A stretch of 64,000 nt of DNA, from NCBI GenBank assembly GCA_017893485.1, contig CM030366.1, positions 201,557,173-201,621,172 on the forward strand. Direction: 5' to 3'. The notes beneath the pieces are model-generated. The model did not search any database and was not told the DNA's origin. It was given only the letters and a program-made list of their open reading frames with translations. This DNA is from Hemerocallis citrina (lineage: Eukaryota > Streptophyta > Magnoliopsida > Asparagales > Asphodelaceae). Numbering within the stretch: the stretch's first letter is position 1; every line of letters begins with the position of its first letter. Below are positions 1 to 11,685 of this stretch, piece after piece. The translations under genes and the position numbers were made by a program.

Positions 1-267
1 AACCTAGACTTACCAGGATCCCTAAGGATCTAGTTCATGGCCTATCGATCCAAGACCTTGGCAATACGAACATATTCGCATGCTACTATCCTGAACTTGG
101 ATTTCGTCATACTCCGGTCCGCGATCAACCAACTCGGTTAAGATCTGACAGTACATGCGAATGACTCGTCCAAAGTTCCTTGGGAGTAAGGTAAACACAC
201 ATCTTGATGGTCGATAGCCTTAGGGCAATGATATCACCCTAGATGAGCACAACAAACTGCGTATTAG

Positions 268-530
268 CTAAGAAGCTACATACGAGTAACCAAAAAACAC
301 ATACGAGCTAAACAAGCTACGTATGGGATCAACAACTACATACGAGCCAGGCAAGCTGCGTATGAGATAACAACATATATACGAGCAAAATAAGCTATGT
401 ACGAGACCAACAGCTACATACGGACCAGTCGAGCCGCATATGAGACAATCACATTCATATGAGCCACATAAGCTATATATGAGACCACAGCTACATACGG
501 GCCAGTCGAGCCGCATATGAGCAAAATCAC
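268..530. repeat. Degenerate tandem repeat rich in CTACATACGAG-like motifs
   Basis: The motifs CTACATACGAGC, CAAGCTGCGTATGAG and CAGTCGAGCCGCATATGAG recur about every 60 bp, in alternating near-inverted form. Copies are imperfect. It lies inside the long minus-strand LTR and resembles in style the internal repeats of the solo LTRs further on. Confidence 0.6.
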
Positions 531-769
531 ACATAAAACCAACCATACAGTTAATCAACCTAGAAGCAATCAAACATGCTTACTAACAAAACTTGATCTT
601 CTATAATTAGAAGCAACAGAAGAATCTACTAACAGTATAATACAAACATACTACCAAGGAAAAGCTTGAAAGCGACATAAAAACCTCCCGACAGCGTAGA
701 AGCAACCAGTGCTACGCTTGTCGGAATTTAACAGAAATATACTTTTCAGAAAATTAAGAACATCTTCCA

Positions 770-2880
770 CAACTCTCTAGTGGAACATTATTTCAGATTT
801 TGTAAGGAATCCAAAATTCGGTCCATCGAACACATGCAAACAGTTTAACCCAACTACAGATTTTCAACAAAAAGTTGAAACTTCGCAAGTTGGTAACTTT
901 TGCTCCACTCATCGAAATCTAACAAAACTGGACAATTTTAAAAGGTGGGAACATCTACTAAAACTTCCCAGTTGACCAGTTGCTCAGATTCTGCAAAGAA
1001 ATCCAAATTCCTACCCGTCGAACATATGCAAACAATTACCAAACTACCGATTTTCAATAAAAAGTCTAAACTTCCGTAGCTTGTAACTTTTGCTCCACTT
1101 ATCGGAATCTAACAAAACTGGACAATTTGAAAAGGTGGGAACGTCTACTAAAACTTTCCAGTTGACCAGTTGCTCAGATTCCGTAAGGAAATCCAAATTC
1201 CTACCCGTCGAACATACACAAACAATTACCAAACTACCGATTTTCAACAAAAAGTCTAAACTTCCGTAGCTTCTAACTTTTGCTCCACTTATCGGAATGT
1301 AACAAAACTGGACAATTTGAAAAGGTGGGAACGTCTACTAAAACTTTCCAGTTGACCAGTTGCTCAGATTTCGTAAGAAAATCCAAATTCCTACCCGTCG
1401 AACATACGCAAACAATTACCAAACTACCGACTTTCAACAAAAAGTCTAAACTTCCGTAGCTTCTAACTTTCGCTCCACTTATCGGAATCTAATAAAACTG
1501 GACAATTTGAAAAGGTGGGAACGTCCACTAAAACTTTCCAGTTGACCAGTTGCTCAGATTCGGTAAGGAAATCTAAATTCCTACCCGTCGAACATACGCA
1601 AACAGTTACCAAACTACCGATTTTCAACAAAAAGTCAAAACTTCCGTAGCTTATAACTTTTGCTCCACTTATCGGAATCCAACAAAACTGGAAAATTTGA
1701 AAAGGTGGGAACGTCTCCTAAAACTTCCCAATTGACCAGTTGCTCAAATTCCGTAAGGAAATCCAAATTCCTACCCGTCGAACATACGCAAACAATTACC
1801 AAACTGCCGATTTTTAACAAAAAGTCTAAACTTCCGTAGCTTGTAACTTTTGCTCCACTTATCGGAATCTAACAAAACTGGACAATTTGAAAAGGTGGGA
1901 ATGTCTACTAAAACTTCTTAGTTGACCAGTTGCTCAGATTCCGTAAGGAAATCTAAATTCCTACCGGTCGAACATACGCAAACAGTTACCAAACTACCGA
2001 TTTTTAACAAAAAGTCGAAACTTCCGTAGCTTGTAACTTTTGCTCCACTTACCAGAATCTAACAAAACTGAACAATTTAAAAAGGTGGGAACATCTACTA
2101 AAACTTTTCAGTTGACCAGTCGCTCAGATTCCGTAAGGAAATCCAAGTTTCTACCCATTGAACACACAAATGGTAACAAAAGCAGCCGACTTAACTAAGA
2201 AAAACTAAACCTTCAAAGCCCATAACTTTTACTCCACTTATCGGAATCTAGCCCGAGAGGCCAATTCGGAAAGGGGAGAACGTCTACTACAACTTCTCTA
2301 ATGGGTCGGCTCCTCAGATTCATCAAGCAAGACCCTAAAAAATGACCAAGAAGTTAAACAACAAGAACCTAGTTCAAACAACTAATTACTGTATTTTGCA
2401 AAGAACATAACTCCCACTCCGCTTATCAGAATTTAGCCCGAGAGGCCAATTCGGAAAGGGAAGGATGTCTACTACAATTTCTCTAATGGGTCTCTACCTC
2501 AGATTCAACCATTAAGACCCTCAAAAATCACAATGAGTCAAAACAGTATCCGCCCAGTCAGACAGCTTTTTGCTGTATTTTCCAAGGGCCATAACTCCTA
2601 CTCCGCTTATTCGAATTTATCTCAAGAGGTTAATTCAGAAAGGGAAAGGGAAGAATGTCTACTATAATTTCTCTACAGGTTCTATACCTCAGATTCGACC
2701 ATTAAGAGGCTCAAAACAGCAATCAACCCAAACAGTGAGCAACTCAGTCAAGTTGCTGCCCTGTTTTTGTAATGACTGTAACTTTTGCATCTCTTATCCA
2801 AATTTAACGCAAGAGGTCGATTCAGAAAGGGCAGGATCTCTACTACAACTTCTCTAAAGGGTCCAAACTTCTAATTCAGC
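770..2880. repeat. 190-bp tandem repeat array inside an LTR
   Basis: The marker TGCTCCACTT recurs at 901, 1091, 1281, 1471 (one mismatch), 1661, 1851 and 2041, exactly 190 bp apart. Related but degenerate units follow near 2230, 2413, 2598 and 2788, spaced about 183-190 bp. This gives roughly eleven units with a homogenised core and decayed right edge. The lengths are satellite-like, but the array is embedded in retroelement sequence rather than in long satellite DNA. Confidence 0.88.
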
Positions 2881-4294
2881 CAGGAAGACCAATTAAAAGC
2901 CACTTGAACCTACTGCGATACTAACCCGAAAACACAGTTTTCTGTTTTGGGCGAATTCCTCGTTGTTTTGGGAAAACGGCTCATTTCACCCACCAAATCT
3001 ACTCTGAAAATTCTATAAAAATTAGAGAACACTAATAACACCTAGGAGAAGCTCCCACAAAAATTTCGGGTCAAGATTCTACCTATAACATATGTAAACA
3101 AAATCAACCCTACAACTTTTAAAACCGATTCTTCATGCCTCTAATTGGTGTTCTACCACTTCAAATTTCACATACACTCTACTCTAGCCCATATGCACAT
3201 GAAACCATTTCAATAAAATAACATACAACCAAAAATAAACCTAATAATAACTAAAAACAAACATGAGTTAAGAAACTCCCACCTTAGGAAAGTGTAGGAA
3301 GGACTTGCTCTTCTCCTTGCTCCTTGTTCTTGCACCCTTCAAGAACACCATCATGAAGAAATGAACCCATGAAATCCCTCTATTTTTCTTTTTCTTTTGA
3401 TTCAACCTCTCTTTCTTTTTCCTCTCTTTCTTTTTCTAAAATAAAAACAAGTAGAAGAATGGGTAGAAGAAGAGATTGGAAATGAGATGGATTTGAGAAG
3501 GGATGAGAACACAAAGGAAATGAAAATGGGAAGGGGGGGGGGGGGGTGGCGGCCAATATGTAGGAGAGGGAGAGAGAAAGGCATGGTAGAGAATGAGCCA
3601 TGTCTTTCTCATTTGTGGCTCAAATTAATTTAGGTTTCATTTGCAAATTTAAATTGCAATCAAACCCTAATCCCTTCAATTTGCAAATTTTTAAATTGAA
3701 ATCAAACCCTAATCCAATCTCTACCCTTAATTTCATCATGATGGATAAAAAACAAAAGAAAATTTTCCCAAATCACATACTAAACGATCTGTTCAAACGC
3801 CCGAAATCGATACATTTCGATATCGTGCGAATATCTGATTATACAGATATTTTTCATTCGTGAAAACGAACAAATCAGTAAAAAATATTCTTATTCCGAG
3901 AAATAAAATAAAATAATTTTATTACTTGGCTTGGAAGATTCCAGTATCAATTTGATACAAAACAGTCGTATATCGACTAGTATGTATACATATATTGTGT
4001 TTATTATCAAAACCGGGTGATATCCACCTAAAATATTTAAATTATAGAAATAAAAGTAAAATAATAATAAAATAATAATTTTTAATATTTGCCTGGTATT
4101 TTCCAGACATTTTTCTCAAAAATGTGTTTTTCACGATTTTGCACAAGGGCACAAAACTGATACAATACGTATATATACTTACTAGTATATATACCTAGAT
4201 AACTTTTTATTTGAAAAACCAAGTAATTTACATTAAAATATTTTAATTTAAAAATAATAATTATCCAAATATAATATCCGTCTGGGATATTACA

Positions 4295-4467
4295 GGCAAT
4301 GGGAGAGTGAGAGAGATAATAGATCCTAGTGTATAGTGAGGAGTATGGAGTCAACGGCTGTGTGAAGTGATGGAGAGTGAGAGGGAAGTGCAGTGCTGGT
4401 GGTGAGCAATGTATAATCACTAGTGAGATGATGTAATGCACCATAATCTAAAATCCATGAAGAATTC
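4295..4467 (-). pseudogene. Copia-1, left remnant
   Basis: This stretch matches 38155-38325 of Copia-2 (shared runs such as GCAGTGCTGGTGGTGAGCA and AGTGAGATGATGT), so it belongs to a related minus-strand Copia element. It is cut on the left by the long LTR ending at 4294 and on the right by the chromovirus, with TSD AATTC at 4463-4467. The continuation is at 19112. Confidence 0.8.
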
Positions 4468-7400
4468 TGTAACCCCTGTTACTCATTTTTGTATTTTTAT
4501 TTGTATTTAATTAAATTAAAGGTTATTTTGTTTTATTTTTGATTGTATTTCTTTTCGTTCCTTTCGATTGTGTTGTTGTTCTCCTTGTGATTAATTTCCT
4601 TTTGATTTAGCCTATATATTCTCATTCGTTTGATCTACAAATTTGTTGTTGATCTTGTTTATTGTTTAAACATATTTCATGGCCTATTTGTCTCTTATTG
4701 GACACTTTTCTTCCAATTGGATACTACCCAGTTAACCCAAACCCATATTGATTCTATATAACCCCCTAATTGTACGCTAACCCTAATTACCAAAACCCTA
4801 ATTATTCTCTTTCTCTCTCCTCTAGCCATCATCTGCCCTACCCCTACCCTCGACTCCCGATCTCTCTTTTCCCCTACCTTGTTGTCGTCGTCTACCCCCG
4901 ATGCTGGCGATCCCCCTGCACCCATTTCCCTGCTGACAGCCTCTCCTCATCCCTGACCTCGCTGACCCCCTCACAGCGACCACCCATCTTCCTCGCGACC
5001 CCCCATGCTCCCTCACTGCCGTCGTTTTCCTATTGTGCCGAGCCCCCACTCGAGCACCGCGATCCCCTAGCCCAGTGCCGCTCCGATCCCCCTCTTTCAT
5101 CATCTTCCAGTGTTGTTGTGCTACCGTCGAAGCCCGACAGCCCCGCCCTTGTGTCGTCCACCCTTGCTGTTGTCGCTGTTTGGTTGTGCGCGTGTGAGCA
5201 CGTACACAGCACGTGTTTTTCGGTTGGTATTGGATCTCGCTCCTTGTTCGTGCGTTCTCTTGTTCGTTTGTGTTCGTTATTCGGGATCCGTTCCCGTTAT
5301 TCTGTTATTCATCGTTGTCTTTTTCAGGCAAGTAGCTTGTATGTATTTTTTTGTCATACAAGTTAAATACCGTAAGTAGTCTCGCATAAAATTGTTAGTA
5401 CCCTCATGATGATCATATTTTGTTAGTTGATCCGTTCCTTCATCTCTTGATCATGAGTAGTTCACAGTAGTTGACACCCATTGCATGAAAACAATTAGAT
5501 TAGATGGACATCTTGGTTGTATGCTTGTTGTGACACATCGTATGTTGTAGATGGTTGCTTCATGAATGCTTGTACGATGTATTATCTTATTTTAGACCAT
5601 TAATAAACAAGACATGCTGATTTGAGATACTTATATACCACGCTTTATATTCCATCTTAGTTTGGATCGTTTGCAATTAAACTATTTGATAAAATGTATA
5701 AAAGAAGTTTTGTTTCACTGCTGCCATATTTTTGTACAGTAATTTTGACCCTGTTAACATCAGTAAAATAAATAAAGTTGTGAACATGATTTGCAGTTTT
5801 TGTTTTCTAGTTTTTAGAACTTTCGACGAATCTGAATTCTGATTTTCGGTACATGAGTTATTGCTGTTTTACGACAGTCATATCGTATATTCCAGATTCT
5901 GAACTATATGTATTTTGTAAGAAATATTATTTTAAAACTGATATTAACAGTAGAATTTGAACTCTATATTTTGTTGAGTATATTTATACATGACAGGGAT
6001 CAATTCCTAATTTTTGTGGAATTAATTAATGACTTTTGTATCTCATTTCATGCTTAAGAAACCAATCGATATATTTCCGAACTGCATGCTGTTCAGTAAA
6101 GAATTATGCTTTCAACCTGATTCTATTCGTTTTTGATGAAAACTTTGTGAATATGAACTGTAGCCTGATTTGTCTATTTTAATAACTTTTTGACGGATCT
6201 GGATTTCGAATTATATTTTATGATTTATCTCTGTTTTGGTACTGCTGTGTCTGAACTTTCAGAATTGAGATTTTAGTGCATTACTCTGTTTCCCAATTTT
6301 ATTGACTATAATATCTGTAACATAAATTCATGATATTTTATATTTTGAGACTAGATATGTTAGGGAATCTTTCATATTTTTCTCAGATTTAATTATGATG
6401 TTTTCAAATCCTTTTCACGCTTATAAACAAGATTTTGCATTTTCTGGCTGAACATAAGTTCTGTATTAACCTCGTTTCTGTGACTGATGTATGACTTGTA
6501 TATATGTGCTGGATTTGGCAGAGATTCTAGTTTTTGTATTTTCTAATGGATCTAGATTTTTAGTTCTGTACCAACGGGAATCTCAGATTTGGTACAGTAG
6601 TGTCTTGCTATCCAGAACTGGAAGTTTCGTTGTTTTGACTGTATAAGTTGTTTTTGTTGCCATTTGTGTTCTTATTTATCTTAGACTTATCCTTTTTTCT
6701 GCCATGTCCTTTGCCATGTTTGTATTCATTCACACCTGTTTAATAATAATGAAAGCTAATCAAGTCGGGATTTAAGGGAAAGATCTTGTAGTGGACAATA
6801 TAGAAATACGTATTCAGAAGGAAACTCGTTTTCTCCACTGTTTACTGTGGTACCCACTGTTTAGCTTTGGATGAATGAAAGCATGATCCAAGACACTGTT
6901 TTTTATTACTATTACTGTTACTGTTTTTCTGAATATACTGCCATATAGGTTCCACTACGGAATTTTAAAATGAAACTGTTTGATGAAGCAACCATGTGGT
7001 ATAATTTAGGACGCATGAAGTGCTACCTAGATAGTAATGAACATTAGACATAAGAATAACTGTTTCACTGTTACATTCTGTTACTGTTACTTTTGATTTC
7101 ACTGTTACTGTTATTACTGCACACTTTACTATTATCCTGCTATCTCTGCTATCCGTAGACTGTCATCCTTTGTTGATTATCTCCATGTCAGTGCTTCTGT
7201 TTTATTTTAGTTTTTCCTTTCCTCTTTCTTTCTTGTACTGCTTGCAGCCGGAAACTTGCATCTAACGGGCATTATGTTTTCCTGTCTTCCTATTTTTCTT
7301 TTAATTGCTATATGAGTAGGTTTTAGTGATCGCTTGCCTACTGGAGTTGGTGAGCAAAAGTTTTGAGCTGCGCATTGAAAAAATTTGCTTAATGTTTTGT

Positions 7401-7683
7401 TTTGAACTATTTTATTCATGAACTGTATTGAGACTTGTATTTGGGCTTATAGTCCCAGGATATTATTTTGTTTTAGATCTCGTATTTGTTTGGGATATTC
7501 ATTATTATTGCGAATAAATACTATTGAATTATAATTGTTTATGCATGCCTGGTTGAGTATATTGTTATATTTACTGTTGTGACGAGTCAAGTAGATCCGT
7601 ACAGCTTATGGATGGTGAAAACTATCTGCTGGGCTTAGTCATGATCCGTATTCCGTATTCCTTTTGGGAAGCGAGGCGTGACA
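4468..7683 (+). repeat. 5' LTR of the chromovirus
   Basis: It starts TGTAACCCCTG and ends GAGGCGTGACA (3216 bp). It is collinear with 15899-19111, but the two differ by many substitutions and several small indels, so the insertion is not young. U3 is short (about 285 bp before the TATA box). The rest is a long transcribed leader without coding content. The open frames near 4770-5379 are low-complexity leader sequence. Confidence 0.93.
4754..4761 (+). promoter_or_regulatory. TATA box of the 5' LTR
   Basis: CTATATAA lies about 285 bp into the LTR, followed by a pyrimidine-rich ACCCTAATT leader. The same box is kept in the 3' LTR at 16187-16194. Transcription would start about 30 bp downstream. 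Confidence 0.6.
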
Positions 7684-7853
7684 AGGTTTTGAGTGGTATC
7701 AAAATCTCAGGTTTGGCTAATATTTTAGTTTGACTAATACATTAGACAGGCTTGACTTGATCAGGATTTACTTAACTACCAACAGGCCATGCACTGCACA
7801 AAGAATTATTAATTAACTTGATTTGAATGCTAATTGTTTTGGGTTTTGTGCAG
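5372..7853 (+). other. Candidate leader intron of the chromovirus RNA
   Basis: A donor-like GTAAGT lies at 5372 in the LTR leader. An acceptor-like TTTTGTGCAG ends at 7853, four bases before the gag ATG at 7857. Splicing would remove the rest of the LTR, the PBS and several upstream ATGs. The 3' LTR has ATAAGT at the donor position, so the donor is not conserved between the two LTRs. The pairing is inferred. Confidence 0.35.
7694..7708 (+). other. Primer binding site (initiator-Met tRNA type)
   Basis: TGGTATCAAAATCTC lies 10 bp after the 5' LTR. It matches the plant initiator-Met PBS consensus TGGTATCAGAGC in its first eight bases and then decays. Confidence 0.65.
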
Positions 7854-8681
7854 ACTATGGCTCGTGGGAATGCTTTGACTTCTCACTCGCAATGTAGAAC
7901 CCTGTATTTTCAAATATTATTTTAAAATATTTGAAAATGAATTAAAACGAATTACTGGAAATTTAATAAATATTTTCTAAAAGATTTATCTTTTTTTCAC
8001 GTGCGAAACACGTGCAAATAATTTTGGTGTAAAAATACAATTTTATATTTCTAATAAGTTCTCATACTTATTATGGAGTGTATTCTAAATTTTGGGATTT
8101 TTCTGAATAAAGAAACTATCTTTACAAATATCTCGAAAGAGAGGGGCTTTTATGTAAAAGTTTGGATCTTAAATAAACTATGAAAATTTATTTTTACTGA
8201 TATTTTGGTTCTCCATGGTCATCATTTGAATTTAAATATATTTGAAATTTATTTAAAATCGATTTGGTGAAGATTTAGTCAAAAAGGGTGTTTTTGCAAA
8301 TATAGAATTTATGTTGGATCTTTGTGCAAATGTTTTTCTGGAATTTAAAAGTCAAATATTTTTATTAGAAACTATAATATGTATTACCATATATTATTTC
8401 GGATTTTTCTGGATTTTTATGAATATTTTATGAGGTATTTGCAAATATTGCAAAAGGGAGGGCTTTTGTGCAAAATCGCCACCCTGAGTGTAAATCCGGG
8501 ATTTTCTTATCTCTGGGCAGTGCTGGGTTGTTGGAAAACTTAGTGGTAAAAGGATTTTATTTAGTTTTGATTTATTTAACTTATTTTGACTAAGAAAGGT
8601 TATATATGTGAGTAATAAATTGGAAAAATGACTATTTTGCAAAAGTACTTCAAAATCCTAATTCCTTTCAACCCCAGCCTG

Positions 8682-8689
8682 TATAAAAG
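8682..8689 (+). promoter_or_regulatory. TATA box of the solo LTR
   Basis: TATAAAAG is followed about 30 bp on by GTCATTCACTGCAC and a leader ending in the donor AAAG|GTGAGT at 8817. In the second solo LTR the equivalent region has ATATATAAGG near 45930 and the same donor at 46062. Confidence 0.6.
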
Positions 8690-9324
8690 AGGGTGTGTAG
8701 CCGTCATTCACTGCACAACTCCAGATTTATTAAAATATTATTTTCTTGGTGATCGGGAGGAGGATTTTTGGATCTAGCAAAAGGAAGACTTTTCATGGAT
8801 TCTTCTAAAACCAAAGGTGAGTGACATTGTTTGTGTTATTGTTTGATTTTGTGAGTGTTATGAAATCGTTTGTTTTGAATTATGTGAATGACAACGTTTG
8901 CTTGTTTTGTATATGAATGATATGGATCTTATATTGTGGTATGGATGTAAACCATTGTTATTGTTGAACCATGTTGAGAAACTTGTGGAAATTGAGTAGA
9001 TCTTGAGTTATGAGATTATATGTTAGAAAACATGTTAAGAATTGATCATGGTTGGGATCGGATGGTGAATATCTGGGTCTAGAGTATACAAATCAGATTT
9101 TGATCATAGTTGTGAAAGAAATTAGTTTTGAGAAACCCTAATTGAAAGATTAGTGATTATGGATCTTGAGAATTAAATTTTGACATTTGGATGATTGGGT
9201 GAGGTATCCTTAATGGAGTTTATTTGAGGTTGATTATTTTTCCTGAGAACAACTAACTTTTATGAACAATGAATCTTTAGAAGCTCCAGTTTGGATTTTT
9301 GTATTTAGACCTAAAATATGAAAA

Positions 9325-9705
9325 CTGTAGGCCGACAGTCGACTGGCCTACTAAGCAGTCGACTGGTACGTCTCTACTGTTGTACCTTCAGACCTTTGAA
9401 AATTGTTCGGGACAGTCGACTTAGACTTCTGTCAGTCGACTGGTCTGCTGAGAACCTTCTTAGTAAAATTTGTTCAGTTCTTTCTGGACAGTCGACTTGG
9501 CCTTTGTGCAGTCGACTGGTTCACTGAGAATTCGATTGTGTGAAATTTGTTCAGTCCGTTCGGGACAGTCGACTTAGCCTGTATGCAGTCGACTGGTGAC
9601 CTCTGAGGTCGACTGATATGACTTAGTTTATCTTTGTGAAATTTTGGACATAGTCCTCTGGACAGTCGACTTACCACTGTATAAGTCGACTGGTACTGAA
9701 GGATC
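9325..9705. repeat. GTCGAC-containing repeat array in the solo LTR
   Basis: Eleven GTCGAC palindromes occur, mostly as pairs of GGACAGTCGACTTAG and GCAGTCGACTGG separated by about 15-25 bp and repeated every 60-90 bp. The copy at 46610-46945 has ten. The outer motif CAGTCGACTG is itself a palindrome, so the transcribed leader could fold into a series of small hairpins. Confidence 0.85.
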
Positions 9706-10079
9706 TGTGTAAACTTTAGTGTTACTTCGAATGATTAGTTTTCAGATAATTCAGCCTATAATTGATCTTCAGTTCAGTATTTGATTTTGAGATATTCAGT
9801 TCAATATTTGGTTTTAAGATGTTCAGTTGAGCCACCTTTGTTTAGTGGAATTTGTTTAGACCCTTTGAGTTTGAGTCTCTAGAGGTAGGTGACCCTAGTA
9901 TACCGGTGTTGAGATATTTGTTAAGTTATTTTGTTGAGGCCCATTGAGGCATATTCAGTTATTCAGTTTTGAGTTATCCCGGTAGGGTACACCGACTCTA
10001 GGAGATTTTGTTAAGTAATTAAATAACCCACAATATAATAAGGACAGGCACTAGTGACGATATGATGAACGAGAACATG

Positions 10080-10390
10080 AGTTATGCACCTCAATACGGC
10101 TTTAGATGAGAGATTTGATCTCCTGAATTATCCAAGTAACTTTCTTGAGATGAGGGATTTATCTCCGGAATTATCCAGGTAAATTCCCTGAGATGAGAGA
10201 TATATCTCCGGAATTATCCAAGTGGTGCTTGAGATGCGGGATTGAACTCTGGAATTATCGAAGTCGAGGCGACGCACATGGGGTATTCATGTGATGATGT
10301 GTCAATGTTTAGATGAGGGATGATCTCCGGAATTATCCAGGTAAAACGCCTGAGATGAGGGATCCATCTCCGGAATTATCAAGCATGGAC
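10080..10390. repeat. Tandem repeat with TCTCCGGAATTATCC core
   Basis: About six units of roughly 45-60 bp each carry GAGATGAGGGAT, then TCTCCGGAATTATCC, then AGGTAA or similar. The same array, more diverged (TCTCCTGAATTATCC and TCTCCGGAATGATC), is at 47360-47645 in the second solo LTR. Confidence 0.8.
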
Positions 10391-11595
10391 TAATTCTCAC
10401 AGTTTATCTTTATCTCGTAGTAGTCATCGTGTTAAGAATAGTCGCATAGCGGGGATTGAACCCATATGAAGTGGATACGTTAAGGGCTTGCACCGAACCT
10501 ATGTAGAATGGGATGCATAGACTTCGACAAGTATGCATTAGAGAGTCCGCATATAGAAATTGTGTTTTCTTGACCTGGTTTTATGCATGTGTATTCCAGT
10601 TTTCCTACACTTGACCTTTAGACTAGATGCACTTGTTGTTTTCATTCTATGATGTTTTCATGCTTTACATCTTTGCTATTCTTCATTATCTATCTTTGTG
10701 GTTAATACATGATGTCGATGACTTTATGTTTTATGATTAAATTATATTGTTTGATTTTATGTCACTCACACCATTTATGGCTAACCCCTTTAGTTTTGGG
10801 GGTTAGGGATCATCTCTAGCCTCACATGTTGCAGGTTGTTGCTTAGAGTTTGGAGGTTTGGATGCTTGAGGCATTTTTGAGATAAATGGATTTATAAGAG
10901 TTTTGTGTAAAATTGTAAAAAGCAGTTTTGATATAATTTGAGTTGTAAATGACTGAAAATATTGTTTGAGTTGTTTGAATTCCGCTGTGATTTGTAAAAG
11001 TTGTTGTAATAAAGTTGAAGATTTTAGTGGTGTTGGTTGTGTTTATTGTTACATTGAAGTGGATTGCTGGGATTGTGCCACGTATTTTTCTAAATTATTA
11101 TATTAGAAATTCGGGGCGCTACACGCAAGAAGACCATCCTGAGTTGGCAGTAGTAACTCAGGTGCTCCAGCAGATTTCTAGATGTAACAGGAGCACAACG
11201 AACTGGTTAAGGCCGTTTTGGAGGCTGCTAACCGAAATGCTGTTCAGACCCCCGTTGTGCCTGTCCCAGTAGTTTTGCACCCTCGTCCGGGTACCGTTGC
11301 GGACTTCATGAGGCTTCACTCTAATAAGTTTGCTAGTACTGAGATGCTACTTGAGGCTAAGTAGTGGCTGATACGGACGGAAAGTCTGCGACAGACAGTT
11401 ATGGTCGCCGATGCCGATCGTGTGGATGTGGTATGCATCCAGTTGGTGGATTTGGCCCACATCTGGTGGAGGGCAGAATCCGAGAGGCTAGATCGGCCTA
11501 TTGCTTGGACTACTTTTGCTCAGAGCTTCTGGAAGAAATTCTTCCCCTGCATCACCCGGGTAGAAAGGGAGCATCAGTTTCTTGCCCTGAAGCAG

Positions 11596-11685
11596 GTTGG
11601 TTCATTGATTTATTAGTGCCGTGTTTTGAGATTTTGTTACATATTATATATGTAGTATTGTAACACTAAGTTTTTCTTGGAACAG
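11596..11685 (+). other. Intron-like block 1 in chromovirus gag (90 bp)
   Basis: It begins GTTGGT after ...AAGCAG and ends TTTTTCTTGGAACAG before GGCTCTAGA. The gag frame is open on both sides and the residues that meet, LKQ and GSRSVDEYAAEF, are contiguous in Tekay-type gag proteins. The block contains in-frame stops (TAG within 21 bases) and a CACTAAG branch-point-like motif 20-25 bases before its 3' end. An internal hairpin (GTTACATA...GTAAC) hints at a MITE-like origin. Splicing is inferred. Confidence 0.72.

Larger units (their letters stand above)
1..4294 (-). mobile_element. Very long LTR of a minus-strand Ty3/Gypsy-like element (partial)
   Basis: Read on the minus strand, the segment begins at 4294 with TGTAATATCCCAGACGG, a typical plant Gypsy LTR start, directly abutting Copia-1 sequence that begins GGCAATGGGAG. 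No coding domain is seen to the left. The segment holds an AT-rich part (3900-4290), a leader-like part rich in short pyrimidine and purine runs (3280-3600), a 190-bp tandem array and a second degenerate repeat. If all of it is one LTR, the LTR exceeds 4.2 kb. The other end is outside the window, so length, clade and TSD (expected GGCAA) are unproven. Short open frames here lack known domains. Confidence 0.5.
7893..11123 (+). mobile_element. Solo LTR, family TGTAGAACCC...GGGGCGCTACA, inserted in gag
   Basis: This 3231-bp LTR is flanked by perfect TSDs CGCAA (7888-7892 and 11124-11128), with no internal retroelement region, so it is a product of LTR-LTR recombination. A second solo LTR of the same family lies at 45442-48238 and an inverted fragment at 61482-61941. 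It has a TATA box, a leader with a strong GTGAGT donor at 8817 preceded by a purine-rich stretch, and two internal arrays (GTCGAC and TCTCCGGAATTATCC repeats). It splits the host gag after codon 12. Confidence 0.95.

Noticed and set aside
770..2880. 190-bp array as a CRISPR array or centromere
   Set aside because: Units are contiguous without spacers, so it is not CRISPR. It is embedded in LTR sequence and only about 2 kb long, too short to call a centromere.
4770..5379. Overlapping open frames of up to 198 codons at 4770-5379 and their counterparts at 16317-16784
   Set aside because: They lie in the transcribed leader of the chromovirus LTRs, are low-complexity Ser/Pro/Arg translation, and the two LTR copies do not keep the frame.
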